Source: Acidimicrobiales bacterium (GTDB lineage: Bacteria; Actinomycetota; Acidimicrobiia; Acidimicrobiales; UBA8190). From it: a stretch of 35,522 nucleotides of DNA. Position numbers and translations under genes: made by a program. Below, piece after piece: positions 24,374 to 33,367 of this stretch. The notes under the pieces were generated by a model. That model had not been told where the DNA came from, made no database searches, and saw only the letters and a list, made by a program, of their open reading frames with translations. Numbering within the stretch: the stretch's first letter is position 1; every line of letters starts with the position of its first letter. The DNA lies in NCBI GenBank assembly GCA_035531755.1, contig DATKSK010000026.1, forward strand, positions 1 through 35,522. The letters run 5' to 3'.

Positions 24374-26791
24374 TCAGGTGGTCGACCCCACCGCCGAGCC
24401 CACGACCCCGGACAACGCGTCGGGGGACCCCGCTGGGACGGGCGCGGTGCCCACACCGTGGGGCGCTGTGGCGTTCCCGGCGGCCCCGGTGGTCGGCTCC
24501 CCGGCCGGCGTGCCCGTGACCACGTCGGCGAGGCCGGCCGTCCCGGCGAGGAAGGTCTCGATGGCTTCGGGCTCGATGGGCCGCGAGAACAGGAAGCCCT
24601 GCCCGCGGTCGCAGTGCTCCTGCTGGAGCTTGAGCAGCTGGTCGTTGTCCTCGATCCCCTCGGCGAGGGTCTCCAGCCCGAGGGTCCGGCCCAGCTCCAC
24701 CAGCGTGTGGATCAACGCCGACGACTCCGGGGAGTCGGCCATGGCGGCGATGAAGGACCGGTCGATCTTGAGGGCATCGACCGGGAACTGGCGCAGGTAC
24801 GCCAACGACGAGTACCCGGTGCCGAAGTCGTCGATGGCGACGTGCACACCGAGCTCCTTGATCTCGCGCAGGCGCAGGACCGTGGCGTCGGCGTCGCGCA
24901 TCAGGGTGCTCTCGGTGATCTCGATGACGAGCGATGTGGGGTCGAGGCCGCTCGACACCAGCGCCTCCTTGACGTGGTCGACGAAGGCGGGGATCTCGAG
25001 CTGGCGCATCGACACGTTCACCGACATCGACAGCCGGTGCCCGCGGGCGTGCCACTCGGCTGCTTGGCGGCAGGCTTCGATCAGCGCCCACCGGCCCACG
25101 TCGACGATGAGGCCCGAGTCCTCGAGCATGGGGATGAAGTGGTCGGGAGGGACGACCCCGCGGCTCGGGTGCCGCCACCGCATGAGCGCCTCGACGCCCG
25201 ACACGTTGACGTGATCGAGGTCGAACACCGGTTGGTACAGGAGGAAGAACTGGTTTTGGGCGAGCGCCGAGCGCAGGTCCGACTCGATCTCGATGCGGTC
25301 GAGGACGGCGGTCTGCATCTCCGGCTGGAACAGCGCCGAGCGGTTCTTGCCCAGGGCCTTGGCCCGGTAGAGCGCGATGTCGGCGTCGCGCAGCAGCTCG
25401 TGTGCCGAGTTCCGCTGGCCGCCGGCGATGCCGATGCTCGCGGACACCGTCAACGGCACGGTCTGGTACCCGTCGAGGCGGAACGGCTCGCGCAGCGCGT
25501 CGTGGAGGCGTTCGGCCACCATCTCGGGGCCCGCGCCGAGCGACGCGCCCTCGGCGAGGACGACGAACTCGTCGCCGCCGAGACGCCCCACGGTGTCGCT
25601 GGCGCGCAGGATGCCGACGAAGCGCGCCGCCACCGCCTGCAGGACCTTGTCGCCGGCGTCGTGACCCAGGGAGTCGTTGATGTCCTTGAAATTGTCGAGG
25701 TCGACGAACAACGCCGCCACGGGGCGATACTCGCGCCGGGCCCGCACGAGCATCTGGTCGGCCCGGTCGTGGATGAGCGTCCGGTTGGGCAGCCCCGTGA
25801 GCGGGTCGTGCAGGGCGGCGTGGGCGAGCTGGGACTCGGCCTCCTTGCGCTCGGTGATGTCGCGCAGGTTGGCCACATACCCCCCGACCGACGGGTTGTC
25901 CTTCAGGTTGCTCACCACCGCCTCGGCGTAGCGGCACGTGCCGTCGGCGTGCTCCATGCGGAACTGGATGGGCTCGGTGACCGTGACGGTCTGCAGCAGG
26001 GCGCCGAACTGCGCCTCGACGTAGGCGCGGTCGTCGGGATGCACGAGCTCGGTGGCGCGCAGGCCGAGGACCTCCTCGGGCTCCCGGCCGAGCAGCGAGG
26101 CCACCGCCGGGCTGGCGTACATGATCTTGGCTTCGGCACCCATGACGAGGGTCGTGTCGGTGGAGTTCTGCACGAGCGAGCGGAACCGCTCCTCGCTGGC
26201 GCGCATCGAGGTCTCGGCCTCCTCCTTCTGCTCGACGGTGGCGCCGGCCATGCGGATGACGAACACGAGCACGAACGCGCCCATCAGCCCGAGCGCCTCG
26301 GCCTTGCCCACGGACAGCAACGAGGGCGCCCATCCCTGCCAGATGGCCAGCTGGCCGGCACCGGTGCCGACGAGGCTCCACAGCGCGGTGACCCGCCACG
26401 TGCGCGAGCCGTCGTGGGACACGTTCTCGAGTGCCACGAAGGCGAAGGCGCCGATGAGCACGGGGCCCCAGCCGCTCAGGTAGATCACGACGGTCACCGC
26501 GGCGGCGTGGCACGCCACCCGGGCGTGGAGGCGCCGGCGCGTGGGGTGGCGGCGGTAGAGCAGCTCCAAGGCCGCGCTCGTCACCGGGATGGTGACGAAG
26601 ACCGCCAGCCACAGCCACACCGGCTCGTGGGCGACCACGCGGAAGTGCCGGAGGACGAGGATCGCCACCAGCGCGGCCGGGCCCATCAGGTAGCCCAGCA
26701 CGTAGGGGTCGAGCCGGACGCGCCGGGTCGCCGCCGCTGGCGCCATGAGCGTCCCGTCCCCCGCCGTCGCCTCGGTCGACCCCGCGGCCAT
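24374..26791 (-). CDS. membrane PAS-GGDEF-EAL c-di-GMP turnover protein
   Basis: The 805-residue product has about five or six hydrophobic helices (residues 30-182), a PAS domain (about 200-315, ending NLRDITERKEAE), a GGDEF domain with intact GGDEF at 405-409 and an inhibitory RxxD site at 396-399, and an EAL domain with EAL at 534-536 plus ITEST, DDFGTGYSS, KIDRSF and EGIED. Both catalytic motifs are intact, so it could make or degrade c-di-GMP. The last 50 residues are Gly/Ala/Pro/Thr-rich. The ATG has a GGGGGGTGA ribosome-binding site. It is divergent from a second GGDEF-EAL gene at 26985. Confidence 0.93.
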   Translation of the reverse strand: MAAGSTEATAGDGTLMAPAAATRRVRLDPYVLGYLMGPAALVAILVLRHFRVVAHEPVWLWLAVFVTIPVTSAALELLYRRHPTRRRLHARVACHAAAVTVVIYLSGWGPVLIGAFAFVALENVSHDGSRTWRVTALWSLVGTGAGQLAIWQGWAPSLLSVGKAEALGLMGAFVLVFVIRMAGATVEQKEEAETSMRASEERFRSLVQNSTDTTLVMGAEAKIMYASPAVASLLGREPEEVLGLRATELVHPDDRAYVEAQFGALLQTVTVTEPIQFRMEHADGTCRYAEAVVSNLKDNPSVGGYVANLRDITERKEAESQLAHAALHDPLTGLPNRTLIHDRADQMLVRARREYRPVAALFVDLDNFKDINDSLGHDAGDKVLQAVAARFVGILRASDTVGRLGGDEFVVLAEGASLGAGPEMVAERLHDALREPFRLDGYQTVPLTVSASIGIAGGQRNSAHELLRDADIALYRAKALGKNRSALFQPEMQTAVLDRIEIESDLRSALAQNQFFLLYQPVFDLDHVNVSGVEALMRWRHPSRGVVPPDHFIPMLEDSGLIVDVGRWALIEACRQAAEWHARGHRLSMSVNVSMRQLEIPAFVDHVKEALVSSGLDPTSLVIEITESTLMRDADATVLRLREIKELGVHVAIDDFGTGYSSLAYLRQFPVDALKIDRSFIAAMADSPESSALIHTLVELGRTLGLETLAEGIEDNDQLLKLQQEHCDRGQGFLFSRPIEPEAIETFLAGTAGLADVVTGTPAGEPTTGAAGNATAPHGVGTAPVPAGSPDALSGVVGSAVGSTT

Positions 26792-26835
26792 CAGTCACCC
26801 CCCGCCATGAGCAGCCAGTTCGCGCTCTCCGTATC

Positions 26836-26891
26836 GACGGACCTGCGAGAAGCCTTGAGGGGCCGCCCGCAGGTCCGTCACCCGCACGGAC
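26836..26891. promoter_or_regulatory. mutually exclusive hairpins between two c-di-GMP genes
   Basis: GACGGACCTGCG (26836-26847) pairs perfectly with CGCAGGTCCGTC (26868-26879), a 12-base-pair stem with a 20-base loop. GTCCGT (26873-26878) within the right arm can instead pair with ACGGAC (26886-26891), a 6-base-pair stem with a seven-base loop. In RNA from the minus strand the element would lie 44 bases before the start codon of the PAS-GGDEF-EAL gene. It could be an RNA switch or a protein-binding site. Confidence 0.5.
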
Positions 26892-26946
26892 TCACCGGGG
26901 CCGCCACCACCTGTAGGGCGGAGGCCTCATTCTCCGTCCCGAGCCC

Positions 26947-26976
26947 TTGTCCAAGGCCACCACCTGCTCATATGAT
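26947..26976 (+). promoter_or_regulatory. promoter with -35 and -10, leaderless
   Basis: TTGTCC (26947-26952), an 18-base spacer and TATGAT (26971-26976) form the best housekeeping-type promoter in the window. The hexamer ends eight bases before GTG 26985, so the GGDEF-EAL mRNA should be leaderless. Confidence 0.65.
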
Positions 26977-26984
26977 CATCCTTT

Positions 26985-29447
26985 GTGTCGAGCTGGCCAC
27001 GTAGAGTGATCATCATCGGGGTCATCCTCTCCGTGGTCGGGGGGATCCGGCTCTCCGCGCCCCAGGACCCGGGGCTGGCCGCCGCCCTGGCCGCCGCCCT
27101 GGCCGTGGCCGTGGTCACCTACGGGATCGCCTCGGCCCGGCCGTTCCACCGCCGCCCGTGGCGCATCGCCTGGACGGGGATCGGGCTGGGCCTGTTCTGC
27201 CTCGTCGGCGCGGCCGTGGTGCAGATGCTCCACGTCGGCGCGCTGCCCGGCACCGGGCCGCCGATCGTGCTCGACGCCGGGGCCGCCGTGCTCGCCATCA
27301 CCGGGCTGGCGTCGCTGCTGCACCAGCGCCTCCCCGGGCGCGCCGTCGAGGCGGTGGCCGAGGCGGTGGTGGTGACGCTGTCGCTGGCGTTCGTGGTCCT
27401 CGCCCTCGTGGTCGTCCCGCTCCACGGATGGCGGCCCACCCACGACCTGCCTGCCCTGGCCGTGCCGCTCCTCGACCTCGTCGCGTTGTGGCTGGCATGC
27501 AGCCTGGTGTCGCTCACCGATCGTCACCCCGCCTGCTACCGGCTGCTCATCGCCGCGTTCGTCTGCCTCTTCGTGGCCCACGCCGCCGCCGCCGCCCTCT
27601 CCCTGGCGCGGCGCTCCCCGAACAGCGCGCCGGTCGACGCCGCCGCCCTCGCCGGCACCACGCTGTGGGGGCTCGTGTTCCTGCACCCGTCACGCCGGGC
27701 CGCCTTCGACCCGGTGCCGCTGCGCTCGATGCGCCCGAGCGCCGTGAAGGTGGCCCTGCTCGTGGCCATGGCGCTCGTCGTCCCCGGCGTCCTGAGCGCC
27801 CAGATCGTGATCGGGAGGTCCGACCGGGTCCCCGCCCTGACCGTGGGCGCCACCCTGCTGCCCGCCCTCGTGCTGCTCTATCTCGTGCACCAGGTCTTCA
27901 CCCACGCTGCCGCCGAGTACCGCGCCCAGCACGATCCCCTGACCGGTGTGTGCAACCGCCTGCTGTTCGAGGACCGGCTGGGCCTCTCGCTCGCCCAGGC
28001 CGACCGCAACGGCGGCTCGGTGGCGGTGATGTTCCTCGACCTCGACCGGTTCAAGGGCATCAACGACAGCCTCGGGCACGCCGTGGGCAACCAGCTCCTG
28101 CAGGCCGTGGTCAAGCGCCTGCAGGGTTGCCTGCGCGAGCAGGACACCCTGGCGCGCTTCGGTGGGGACGAGTTCACCCTCCTCATCCCGGACGGACGCC
28201 CCGCCGACGAGTCGGTCGTGAGGGTGGCGGAGCGGATCCTGGCCCGCTTCGGCGAGCCGTTCAGCGTGGGGAGCCGCCAGCTGTCGGTGAAGGCGAGTAT
28301 CGGCGTGGCGATCTCCCCCCAGGACGGGCAGGACGCCGAGACACTCCTGAAGCACGCCGACACCGCCATGTACCAGGCCAAGGCGGCCGGGAGGAACACC
28401 ATCGAGGTCTTCGACTCGGCCATGAGCGCCCGGGCCCGGCTGCGCTTCGCCTTCGAGGAGAGCCTGCGCGCCGCGGTGGAGTGCGGACGCCTGGCCGTCC
28501 ACTACCAGCCGAAGCTCGAGGTCGCCACGGGGAGGATCGCCGGCGTGGAGGCGTTGGCGCGCTGGGAGCACCCCCGTCTCGGCTTCATCCCGCCGTGGGC
28601 GTTCATCCCCCTGGCCGAGGAGACGAGCCTCGTCGCCACCCTCGGCCAGTGGGTGCTCGAGACCGCGTGCGTCCAGGCCCGGCACTGGCAGCAGGACGGG
28701 CTCCCGCCCGTGCCGGTGGCGGTCAACCTGTCCCCGCGGCAGTTCGGGGACGGGTCGGTCCTGGCGATGGTGACCGACGCCCTGCACAGCTCCGGGCTCG
28801 ATCCCACGCTGCTCGAGCTCGAGATCACCGAGAGCGTCCTCATGGAGAACAGGGCGACGGTGGCCGAGAGCCTGCGCGACCTGCGGGCCCGGGGCGTGCG
28901 CGTCGCCATCGACGACTTCGGCACGGGCTACAACGCCCTGACGTACCTCGCCGAGATCCCCGTCGACGCCATCAAGATCGACCGGTCGTTCGTGGCGCGC
29001 ATCGAGGAGGGTGGGGGGGCCTCCATCGTGGGCGCCGTCATCGCCCTGGCCCACAGCCTCGACCTGGACGTGATCGCCGAGGGAGTGGAGACCGACGCCC
29101 AGCTGCGTTTCCTCGAAGGCCACGGGTGCGACCAGGTGCAGGGGTTCCGGTTCAGCCCGCCCGTGCCGCCGGCGGAGATGTCGGCGCTCATCGAGAGCCC
29201 CGTGCGCCTGTTCACCGACTGGAAGGACGAGGTGGCGGCCATGGCCTCGCCCAACTCGGTGGTCTCCCCGGCTCGCTTCGAGGCCCTGCTCGACTCCATG
29301 CTGCAGCAGGGACACTGGCCCGCAGGCGTGGACACCGAGGCGATCGAGGCGGTCCTGGCGGCCCTCCAACCCGAGGACCTGCGCAAGGTCCGCGGCGCTC
29401 GCGCCCCGAAGCCCGGCGCCGCCCAGCCGAGCTGGCGCCTCGCCTGA
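26985..29447 (+). CDS. membrane GGDEF-EAL c-di-GMP turnover protein
   Basis: The 820-residue product has a large membrane domain of about eight hydrophobic helices (residues 7-305), then directly GGDEF (motif at 393-397, RxxD inhibitory site at 384-387, HDPLTGVCNR at its start) and EAL (motif 522-524, EITESVLME, DDFGTGYNA, KIDRSF, EGVETD). There is no PAS domain, unlike the divergent partner. Both catalytic motifs are intact. A roughly 80-residue C-terminal extension follows the EAL domain. GTG 26985 is fixed by the promoter. Its TGA abuts the dprA stop, the two forming TGATCA. Confidence 0.93.
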   Translation: MSSWPRRVIIIGVILSVVGGIRLSAPQDPGLAAALAAALAVAVVTYGIASARPFHRRPWRIAWTGIGLGLFCLVGAAVVQMLHVGALPGTGPPIVLDAGAAVLAITGLASLLHQRLPGRAVEAVAEAVVVTLSLAFVVLALVVVPLHGWRPTHDLPALAVPLLDLVALWLACSLVSLTDRHPACYRLLIAAFVCLFVAHAAAAALSLARRSPNSAPVDAAALAGTTLWGLVFLHPSRRAAFDPVPLRSMRPSAVKVALLVAMALVVPGVLSAQIVIGRSDRVPALTVGATLLPALVLLYLVHQVFTHAAAEYRAQHDPLTGVCNRLLFEDRLGLSLAQADRNGGSVAVMFLDLDRFKGINDSLGHAVGNQLLQAVVKRLQGCLREQDTLARFGGDEFTLLIPDGRPADESVVRVAERILARFGEPFSVGSRQLSVKASIGVAISPQDGQDAETLLKHADTAMYQAKAAGRNTIEVFDSAMSARARLRFAFEESLRAAVECGRLAVHYQPKLEVATGRIAGVEALARWEHPRLGFIPPWAFIPLAEETSLVATLGQWVLETACVQARHWQQDGLPPVPVAVNLSPRQFGDGSVLAMVTDALHSSGLDPTLLELEITESVLMENRATVAESLRDLRARGVRVAIDDFGTGYNALTYLAEIPVDAIKIDRSFVARIEEGGGASIVGAVIALAHSLDLDVIAEGVETDAQLRFLEGHGCDQVQGFRFSPPVPPAEMSALIESPVRLFTDWKDEVAAMASPNSVVSPARFEALLDSMLQQGHWPAGVDTEAIEAVLAALQPEDLRKVRGARAPKPGAAQPSWRLA

Positions 29448-30584
29448 TCAGCGCGGCCGCGACCACCACCCGAGCACCCCGACCGCCAGGCCGGCCTCGG
29501 CGAGCTGCTCCAGGGCGAGCGAGACCTCGCCGATGGCGAGCCCGCAGCGCTTGACGATGGACTCGAGCGTCGCCGGGTCGTGGTCGATCGCCCGCCGCAC
29601 CCGCCGGGCCACCGCGCTCAGGGCGGGTCGGGCCGCAGCACCCGCCACCCGGCGGCCGTGCGCACCGCGCCGGCCCGGCGGGGCGATCCCGGAGTCGGAG
29701 GCGATGGCGAGCTCGATGGCGGTGAGCACGTCCTGGGCGTCGCGCACGAGCACGGCCCCGTCGGCGATCAAGCGGTTCGACCCCGCCGACGCCGGGCTGC
29801 GCACCGAGCCCGGGACGGCCGCCACGGTGACGCCGCGCTGCTCGGCGGCGTCCACGGTGTGCAGCGACCCACCGCGGTGGTGGCACTCGACCACCACCAC
29901 GACGTGGGCCAGGGCCGCCATCACGCGATTGCGGACGGCGAACCACCACCGGGCGCTGGGGCCGCCGGGCGGGACCTCCGACAGCAGCGCGCCGCGGGCG
30001 GCGACGGCGGCGTGCAACGTCGCCCGGGCGCCCTGCGCGGGGGTGTCGAGCGACGTCCCGACGACCCCGACCGGGGGGGCGCCGGCCTCGGCGCCGAGCA
30101 CCCCGGCGTGGGCGGCAGCATCGATCCCGCGGGCGAGGCCCGACACCACCACGACGCCCGCGCTCGCCAGGTCGCGTCCGAGCTCGGCGGCCACACCCAG
30201 CCCGTAGGGGGTGGCCGCCCGCGTCCCCACGAGAGCCACGCGCGGACGGCCCTCGAGCACGTCGACGTCCCCCCGCACGAAGAGCACGGCTGGCGCCTGG
30301 TGGTCGGCGGCCAGCGCGCCAGGGTACCCGGGGCAGCCGAGGACGCGCACCGCGATGTCGGTCCGGGCGCAGAGGGCGGCCACGGCGTCGAGGGTGTCGG
30401 AAGTGGCCTTGTGGCGATAGCGGCGATCGGGGTCGGCGCGGTGGCGGCCGGCGGCGATGGCTTCCCACGCCGCCACCGGCGTGTAGCCGTCGAGGAACCG
30501 CCGAAGGGTCGCGGGCGACGATCCCAGCGCCGCCAGGGCGGCGCCGTGACGCTCCTCGCCGGTGAGCACGCCGGTCGACGTCAC
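29448..30584 (-). CDS. dprA: DNA-processing protein DprA
   Basis: DprA loads RecA onto incoming single-stranded DNA during natural transformation. The 378-residue product has an N-terminal helical region, then the Rossmann-like core: VALVGTRAATPYG, VVVSGLARGIDAAAH, GVVGTSLD, GALLSEVPPGG, ARWWFAVRNRVMAALA and VVVVVECHHRGGSLHTVDAAEQRG, followed by VPGSV and SNRLIADGA. A winged-helix segment near the C-terminus (DHDPATLESIVKRCGL) is typical. Its GTG overlaps the comM stop as GTGA, so the two are coupled. It meets the GGDEF-EAL gene tail to tail with no base between stops. Confidence 0.93.
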   Translation of the reverse strand: MTSTGVLTGEERHGAALAALGSSPATLRRFLDGYTPVAAWEAIAAGRHRADPDRRYRHKATSDTLDAVAALCARTDIAVRVLGCPGYPGALAADHQAPAVLFVRGDVDVLEGRPRVALVGTRAATPYGLGVAAELGRDLASAGVVVVSGLARGIDAAAHAGVLGAEAGAPPVGVVGTSLDTPAQGARATLHAAVAARGALLSEVPPGGPSARWWFAVRNRVMAALAHVVVVVECHHRGGSLHTVDAAEQRGVTVAAVPGSVRSPASAGSNRLIADGAVLVRDAQDVLTAIELAIASDSGIAPPGRRGAHGRRVAGAAARPALSAVARRVRRAIDHDPATLESIVKRCGLAIGEVSLALEQLAEAGLAVGVLGWWSRPR

Positions 30585-32101
30585 GGGCGCGCTCCGGGCA
30601 CCAACAGCGACCGGGCCGTCCGGAGGTTGAGGGCCTCGGCCACCTCGTTGGTCCCCACCGGCCCCTCGACGCCGTCGAGGTCGGCGATGGTCCGCGCCAC
30701 GCGGCGCACACGGTGCAGCCCGCGTGCCGACAGCGCGCCGGCCCGCACGCGCCGCTCCAGCAGGGCCGCGGCGTCGGGCGAGAGCGGGATGAGCCCGTCG
30801 AGGGCGTGGAGGGGGATGTCCGCACTGCACCGCACGCCGCGCGCCGCGGCGACGTCGCGCACGGCCCGGACGCGTGCCGCCACTGCGGCCGAGGACTCAC
30901 CCGGCGGGCCCCCCAGCAGCTCGTCCACGTCAGGGCGCTCGAGCGGGATGGCCAGGTCGAAGCGGTCGAGCAGCGGCGCGGAGAGACGGCGGAGGTAGCG
31001 CTGACGCATGACGTCGGTGCAGCGGCACGAGCCCGGGAGCGCCCCGTCGCCGCAGGGACACGGGTTCATGGCGCCGACGAGGAGGACGCGCGCCGGCAGG
31101 TCGGCGCCGGCTCGTGCCCGTCGCACGCGGATGACGTGCTCCTCGAGTGGCTGGCGCAGGGCGTCGAGGACCATCGCCGGGAACTCGCCGAGCTCGTCGA
31201 GGAAGAGGACCCCGGCGTGCGCCAGCGAGACCTCGCCGGGGCGCAACCACGGTGAGCCGCCCCCGACCAGCGCGACGTCGGTGGCGCCGTGGTGCGGCGC
31301 CCGGAACGGCGGCCGGATCGGGAAGGCGCCGTCGGCGACCGCCACGCCGGCGGCGGAGTGGATACGGAGGACCTCGAGCGCCTCCGCCGCGGTCAACGGT
31401 GGCAGGATCCCGGCAAGGCGCGTGGCGAGCATCGTCTTGCCGGACCCGGGCGGCCCCACCATGAGCAGGTGGTGGCCGCCGGCGGCGGCGATCTCGAGGG
31501 CGCGGCGCGCCACCCGTTGCCCCCGGACGTCGCACAGGTCGGGCACGACGCCGGTGTCGGGCCGCCCCCCGGCGGGCGGCGGTGGGGCCGGCCACGGGGC
31601 CCGGTCCCGCAAGGAGTCCACCAGCCCGGCCACGGTAGACGCGGGCCGGACCCGGTCGCCGGCCACGAGCCGCGCCTCAGCGGCCGCCCCGGCCGGGACC
31701 ACGACGCGCCCTCCGGAGATGGCCGCCACCAGCGACACGATCCCCGGGACCGGTCGGACCGACCCGTCGAGCCCGAGCTCGCCGAGGAACCCGGTGCCCT
31801 CGACGCACCCGGCGGGCAACGCCTCGGCCGCCACGAGGAGGCCGACGGCGATGGCCAGGTCGAGGCCGGCGCCCGACTTCCGGATGCCCGACGGCGCCAG
31901 GTTCACCGTGACGCGGCGGGCCGGCCACGGCAGCTTGCTCGACAGCAGCGCGGCCCGGACGCGGTCGCGCGACTCGCGCACGGCGGCGTCGGGCAGGCCG
32001 ACGACCGTGAACCCGGGCAGGCCGGAGGAGACGTGCACCTCCACCGACACGGGGCGGCCGTCGACACCCTGCAGGGTGGCCGAGGGGATACAGGCGAGCA
32101 T
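30581..32101 (-). CDS. comM: YifB/ComM family Mg-chelatase-like AAA+ ATPase
   Basis: ComM is a helicase that promotes integration of transformed DNA. The 506-residue product starts with the LonC-like domain (SVEVHVSSGLPGFTVVGLPDAAVRESRDRVRAAL), followed by the AAA+ module: Walker A GPPGSGKTML, Walker B GVLFLDELGEF, sensor NPCPCGD with a GSCRCTD cysteine group, and a C-terminal ARGLHRVRRVARTIADLDG segment. Length and order match the family. The ATG has a CGGAG stretch upstream. It precedes dprA with a four-base overlap, as in many actinobacteria. Confidence 0.94.
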   Translation of the reverse strand: MLACIPSATLQGVDGRPVSVEVHVSSGLPGFTVVGLPDAAVRESRDRVRAALLSSKLPWPARRVTVNLAPSGIRKSGAGLDLAIAVGLLVAAEALPAGCVEGTGFLGELGLDGSVRPVPGIVSLVAAISGGRVVVPAGAAAEARLVAGDRVRPASTVAGLVDSLRDRAPWPAPPPPAGGRPDTGVVPDLCDVRGQRVARRALEIAAAGGHHLLMVGPPGSGKTMLATRLAGILPPLTAAEALEVLRIHSAAGVAVADGAFPIRPPFRAPHHGATDVALVGGGSPWLRPGEVSLAHAGVLFLDELGEFPAMVLDALRQPLEEHVIRVRRARAGADLPARVLLVGAMNPCPCGDGALPGSCRCTDVMRQRYLRRLSAPLLDRFDLAIPLERPDVDELLGGPPGESSAAVAARVRAVRDVAAARGVRCSADIPLHALDGLIPLSPDAAALLERRVRAGALSARGLHRVRRVARTIADLDGVEGPVGTNEVAEALNLRTARSLLVPGARP

Positions 32102-32201
32102 GGCGACACTCCGGCGGGCGAGCGGTCCCGGTTCGTGGCGGGGCCGATGCGGACGGGAACGGGCCGCTGGAGCTGCGCCGGCCGCGCGAGGCACTGCGAC
32201 G

Positions 32202-32207
32202 AGCGTA
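32202..32207 (-). promoter_or_regulatory. -10 candidate for comM-dprA
   Basis: TACGCT on the minus strand lies in the 119-base gap before comM and fits TANNNT. It would give a leader of about 95 bases. No -35 is clear; the upstream side runs into the end of the YihY gene. Confidence 0.3.
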
Positions 32208-32220
32208 GGTGGGGGGTGTG

Positions 32221-33177
32221 TCAGTCCCCGGTCCCGCCCGGGCGCGACGGAGCGCCGCCACGGGCGAGCTCGGCGTCGAGCTCCGCGCCGAGCAGCACCG
32301 CCACCGCCGTCACGAAGAGCCACAGCAGCAGGGCGGCGACCCCGGCGAAGGCGCCGTAGGTGCGGGACTGGTGGCCGAAGTGGTCGAGATAGAAGGAGAA
32401 GGCGGCCGAGGCCGCCAGCCAGCCCAGCGCGGCCGCCGCCGCTCCCGGGCTCACCAGCCGCAGCCGCGCCCGGGGGTGGTTCGGGCCCAGGGCGTAGTAC
32501 GCCGACAGCAGCAGCATGACGAGCGCCAAGGCTCCCACCCACCGGATCGCCACCCAGGTGGCGTCGAAGGTCGGGCGGGCCAACGCCACCGACGACGGCA
32601 GCAGGCTCCGGATCGGGTCGCCGAGCACCGACAGCCCCGATGCCGCACCACCGAGCGCCACGGTCAGCCCGAGCAGCGGGAGCGCCACGACGCGACGGCG
32701 GACGAACCCCCGGTCCGCCTCGATCTCGTAGGCGACGTCGAGGCCGATCTGGAGCGCGGCCATGGCCTCCACCGCGCTCCACAGCGCCACCGCCAGCCCG
32801 ACGGCCACCTCGACGCCACCGCCGGCACCGGTGAGCGGGTTGCGCAGGGCGGTGTCGATCGTCTGGGACGCCTGCACCGGCAGCACGACGGCGATGCCGT
32901 GCACCAGGCTGCGGCGTTGCGTGGCGGACAGGCCCACGAGCCCGAGGACGCCGACGGCGGCGACGATGGCGGGGAAGATGGCGAGGAACCAGTGGAACGC
33001 CAGGCCCGCCGCGTTCGTCGTGATGCGGTCCCTCGCCGAGCGGACGAGCGTGGCGCGGACGACGGGCCACCACCGCGCGGCCCGGTGCAGCGCGCCGCGG
33101 GTGCCCCGTCGACCCTCGGCTCGCGCCGGACTGCGGTGCCGGCGCGCGTCACCCGCGGCGGGGAGGCGGTCCTCCAC
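32221..33177 (-). CDS. YihY/BrkB family membrane protein
   Basis: The 318-residue product has about six transmembrane helices after a 40-residue basic N-terminal region and shows the YihY signature: SARDRITTNAAGLAFHWFLAIFPAIVAAVG early and RTYGAFAGVAALLLWLFVTAVAVLLGAEL at the end. Family members were once called ribonuclease BN; their role is uncertain, with transport or envelope functions proposed. GTG 33177 was chosen because it begins seven bases after the stop of the small upstream ORF; the upstream frame continues without other support. Confidence 0.85.
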   Translation of the reverse strand: MEDRLPAAGDARRHRSPARAEGRRGTRGALHRAARWWPVVRATLVRSARDRITTNAAGLAFHWFLAIFPAIVAAVGVLGLVGLSATQRRSLVHGIAVVLPVQASQTIDTALRNPLTGAGGGVEVAVGLAVALWSAVEAMAALQIGLDVAYEIEADRGFVRRRVVALPLLGLTVALGGAASGLSVLGDPIRSLLPSSVALARPTFDATWVAIRWVGALALVMLLLSAYYALGPNHPRARLRLVSPGAAAAALGWLAASAAFSFYLDHFGHQSRTYGAFAGVAALLLWLFVTAVAVLLGAELDAELARGGAPSRPGGTGD

Positions 33178-33184
33178 CTCGTGG

Positions 33185-33298
33185 TCAGGCGGTGCCGGGC
33201 TCGGTGGGCGGCGACAGCAGGAGGTGGACGGCGGCGGCCACGGCCCCGCCGACCAGCAACGCCGTCCCGAGGAATTCCGCACCGAGCTTCCGTACCAT
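33185..33298 (-). CDS. 37-residue single-helix membrane peptide
   Basis: ATG 33298 has a GAGGGGG ribosome-binding site four bases upstream and opens a 37-codon frame ending just before the YihY gene. The product is one hydrophobic helix (FLGTALLVGGAVAAAVHLLL) with a basic start (MVRK) and a short polar end. The beginning, KLGAEFLGTALLV, resembles the first helix of aquaporin-family channels, but no further channel sequence follows in any frame. It is probably co-transcribed with the YihY gene. Confidence 0.5.
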   Translation of the reverse strand: MVRKLGAEFLGTALLVGGAVAAAVHLLLSPPTEPGTA

Positions 33299-33340
33299 GG
33301 GGCCCCCTCGCTCGCCGATACCGAGCAGGCTAACCCCGTG

Positions 33341-33358
33341 ACCGGGCCCGGCCCCGGT
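33341..33358. terminator. terminator candidate after the lipoprotein gene
   Basis: ACCGGG and CCCGGT form a 6-base-pair stem with a six-base loop, ten bases downstream of the lipoprotein stop on the minus strand. No T-run follows. It would separate the lipoprotein transcript from the small peptide and YihY genes. Confidence 0.35.
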
Positions 33359-33367
33359 TCCCCGCAC

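Noticed and set aside
26792-26984. c-di-GMP (GEMM) riboswitch before a GGDEF-EAL gene
   Set aside because: The GEMM consensus segments are not visible on either strand; only the alternative hairpins were kept as an unassigned element.
33185-33298. Truncated aquaporin gene
   Set aside because: Only one helix resembles the family. No NPA motif or further channel sequence appears in any frame nearby, so it is listed as a small peptide.
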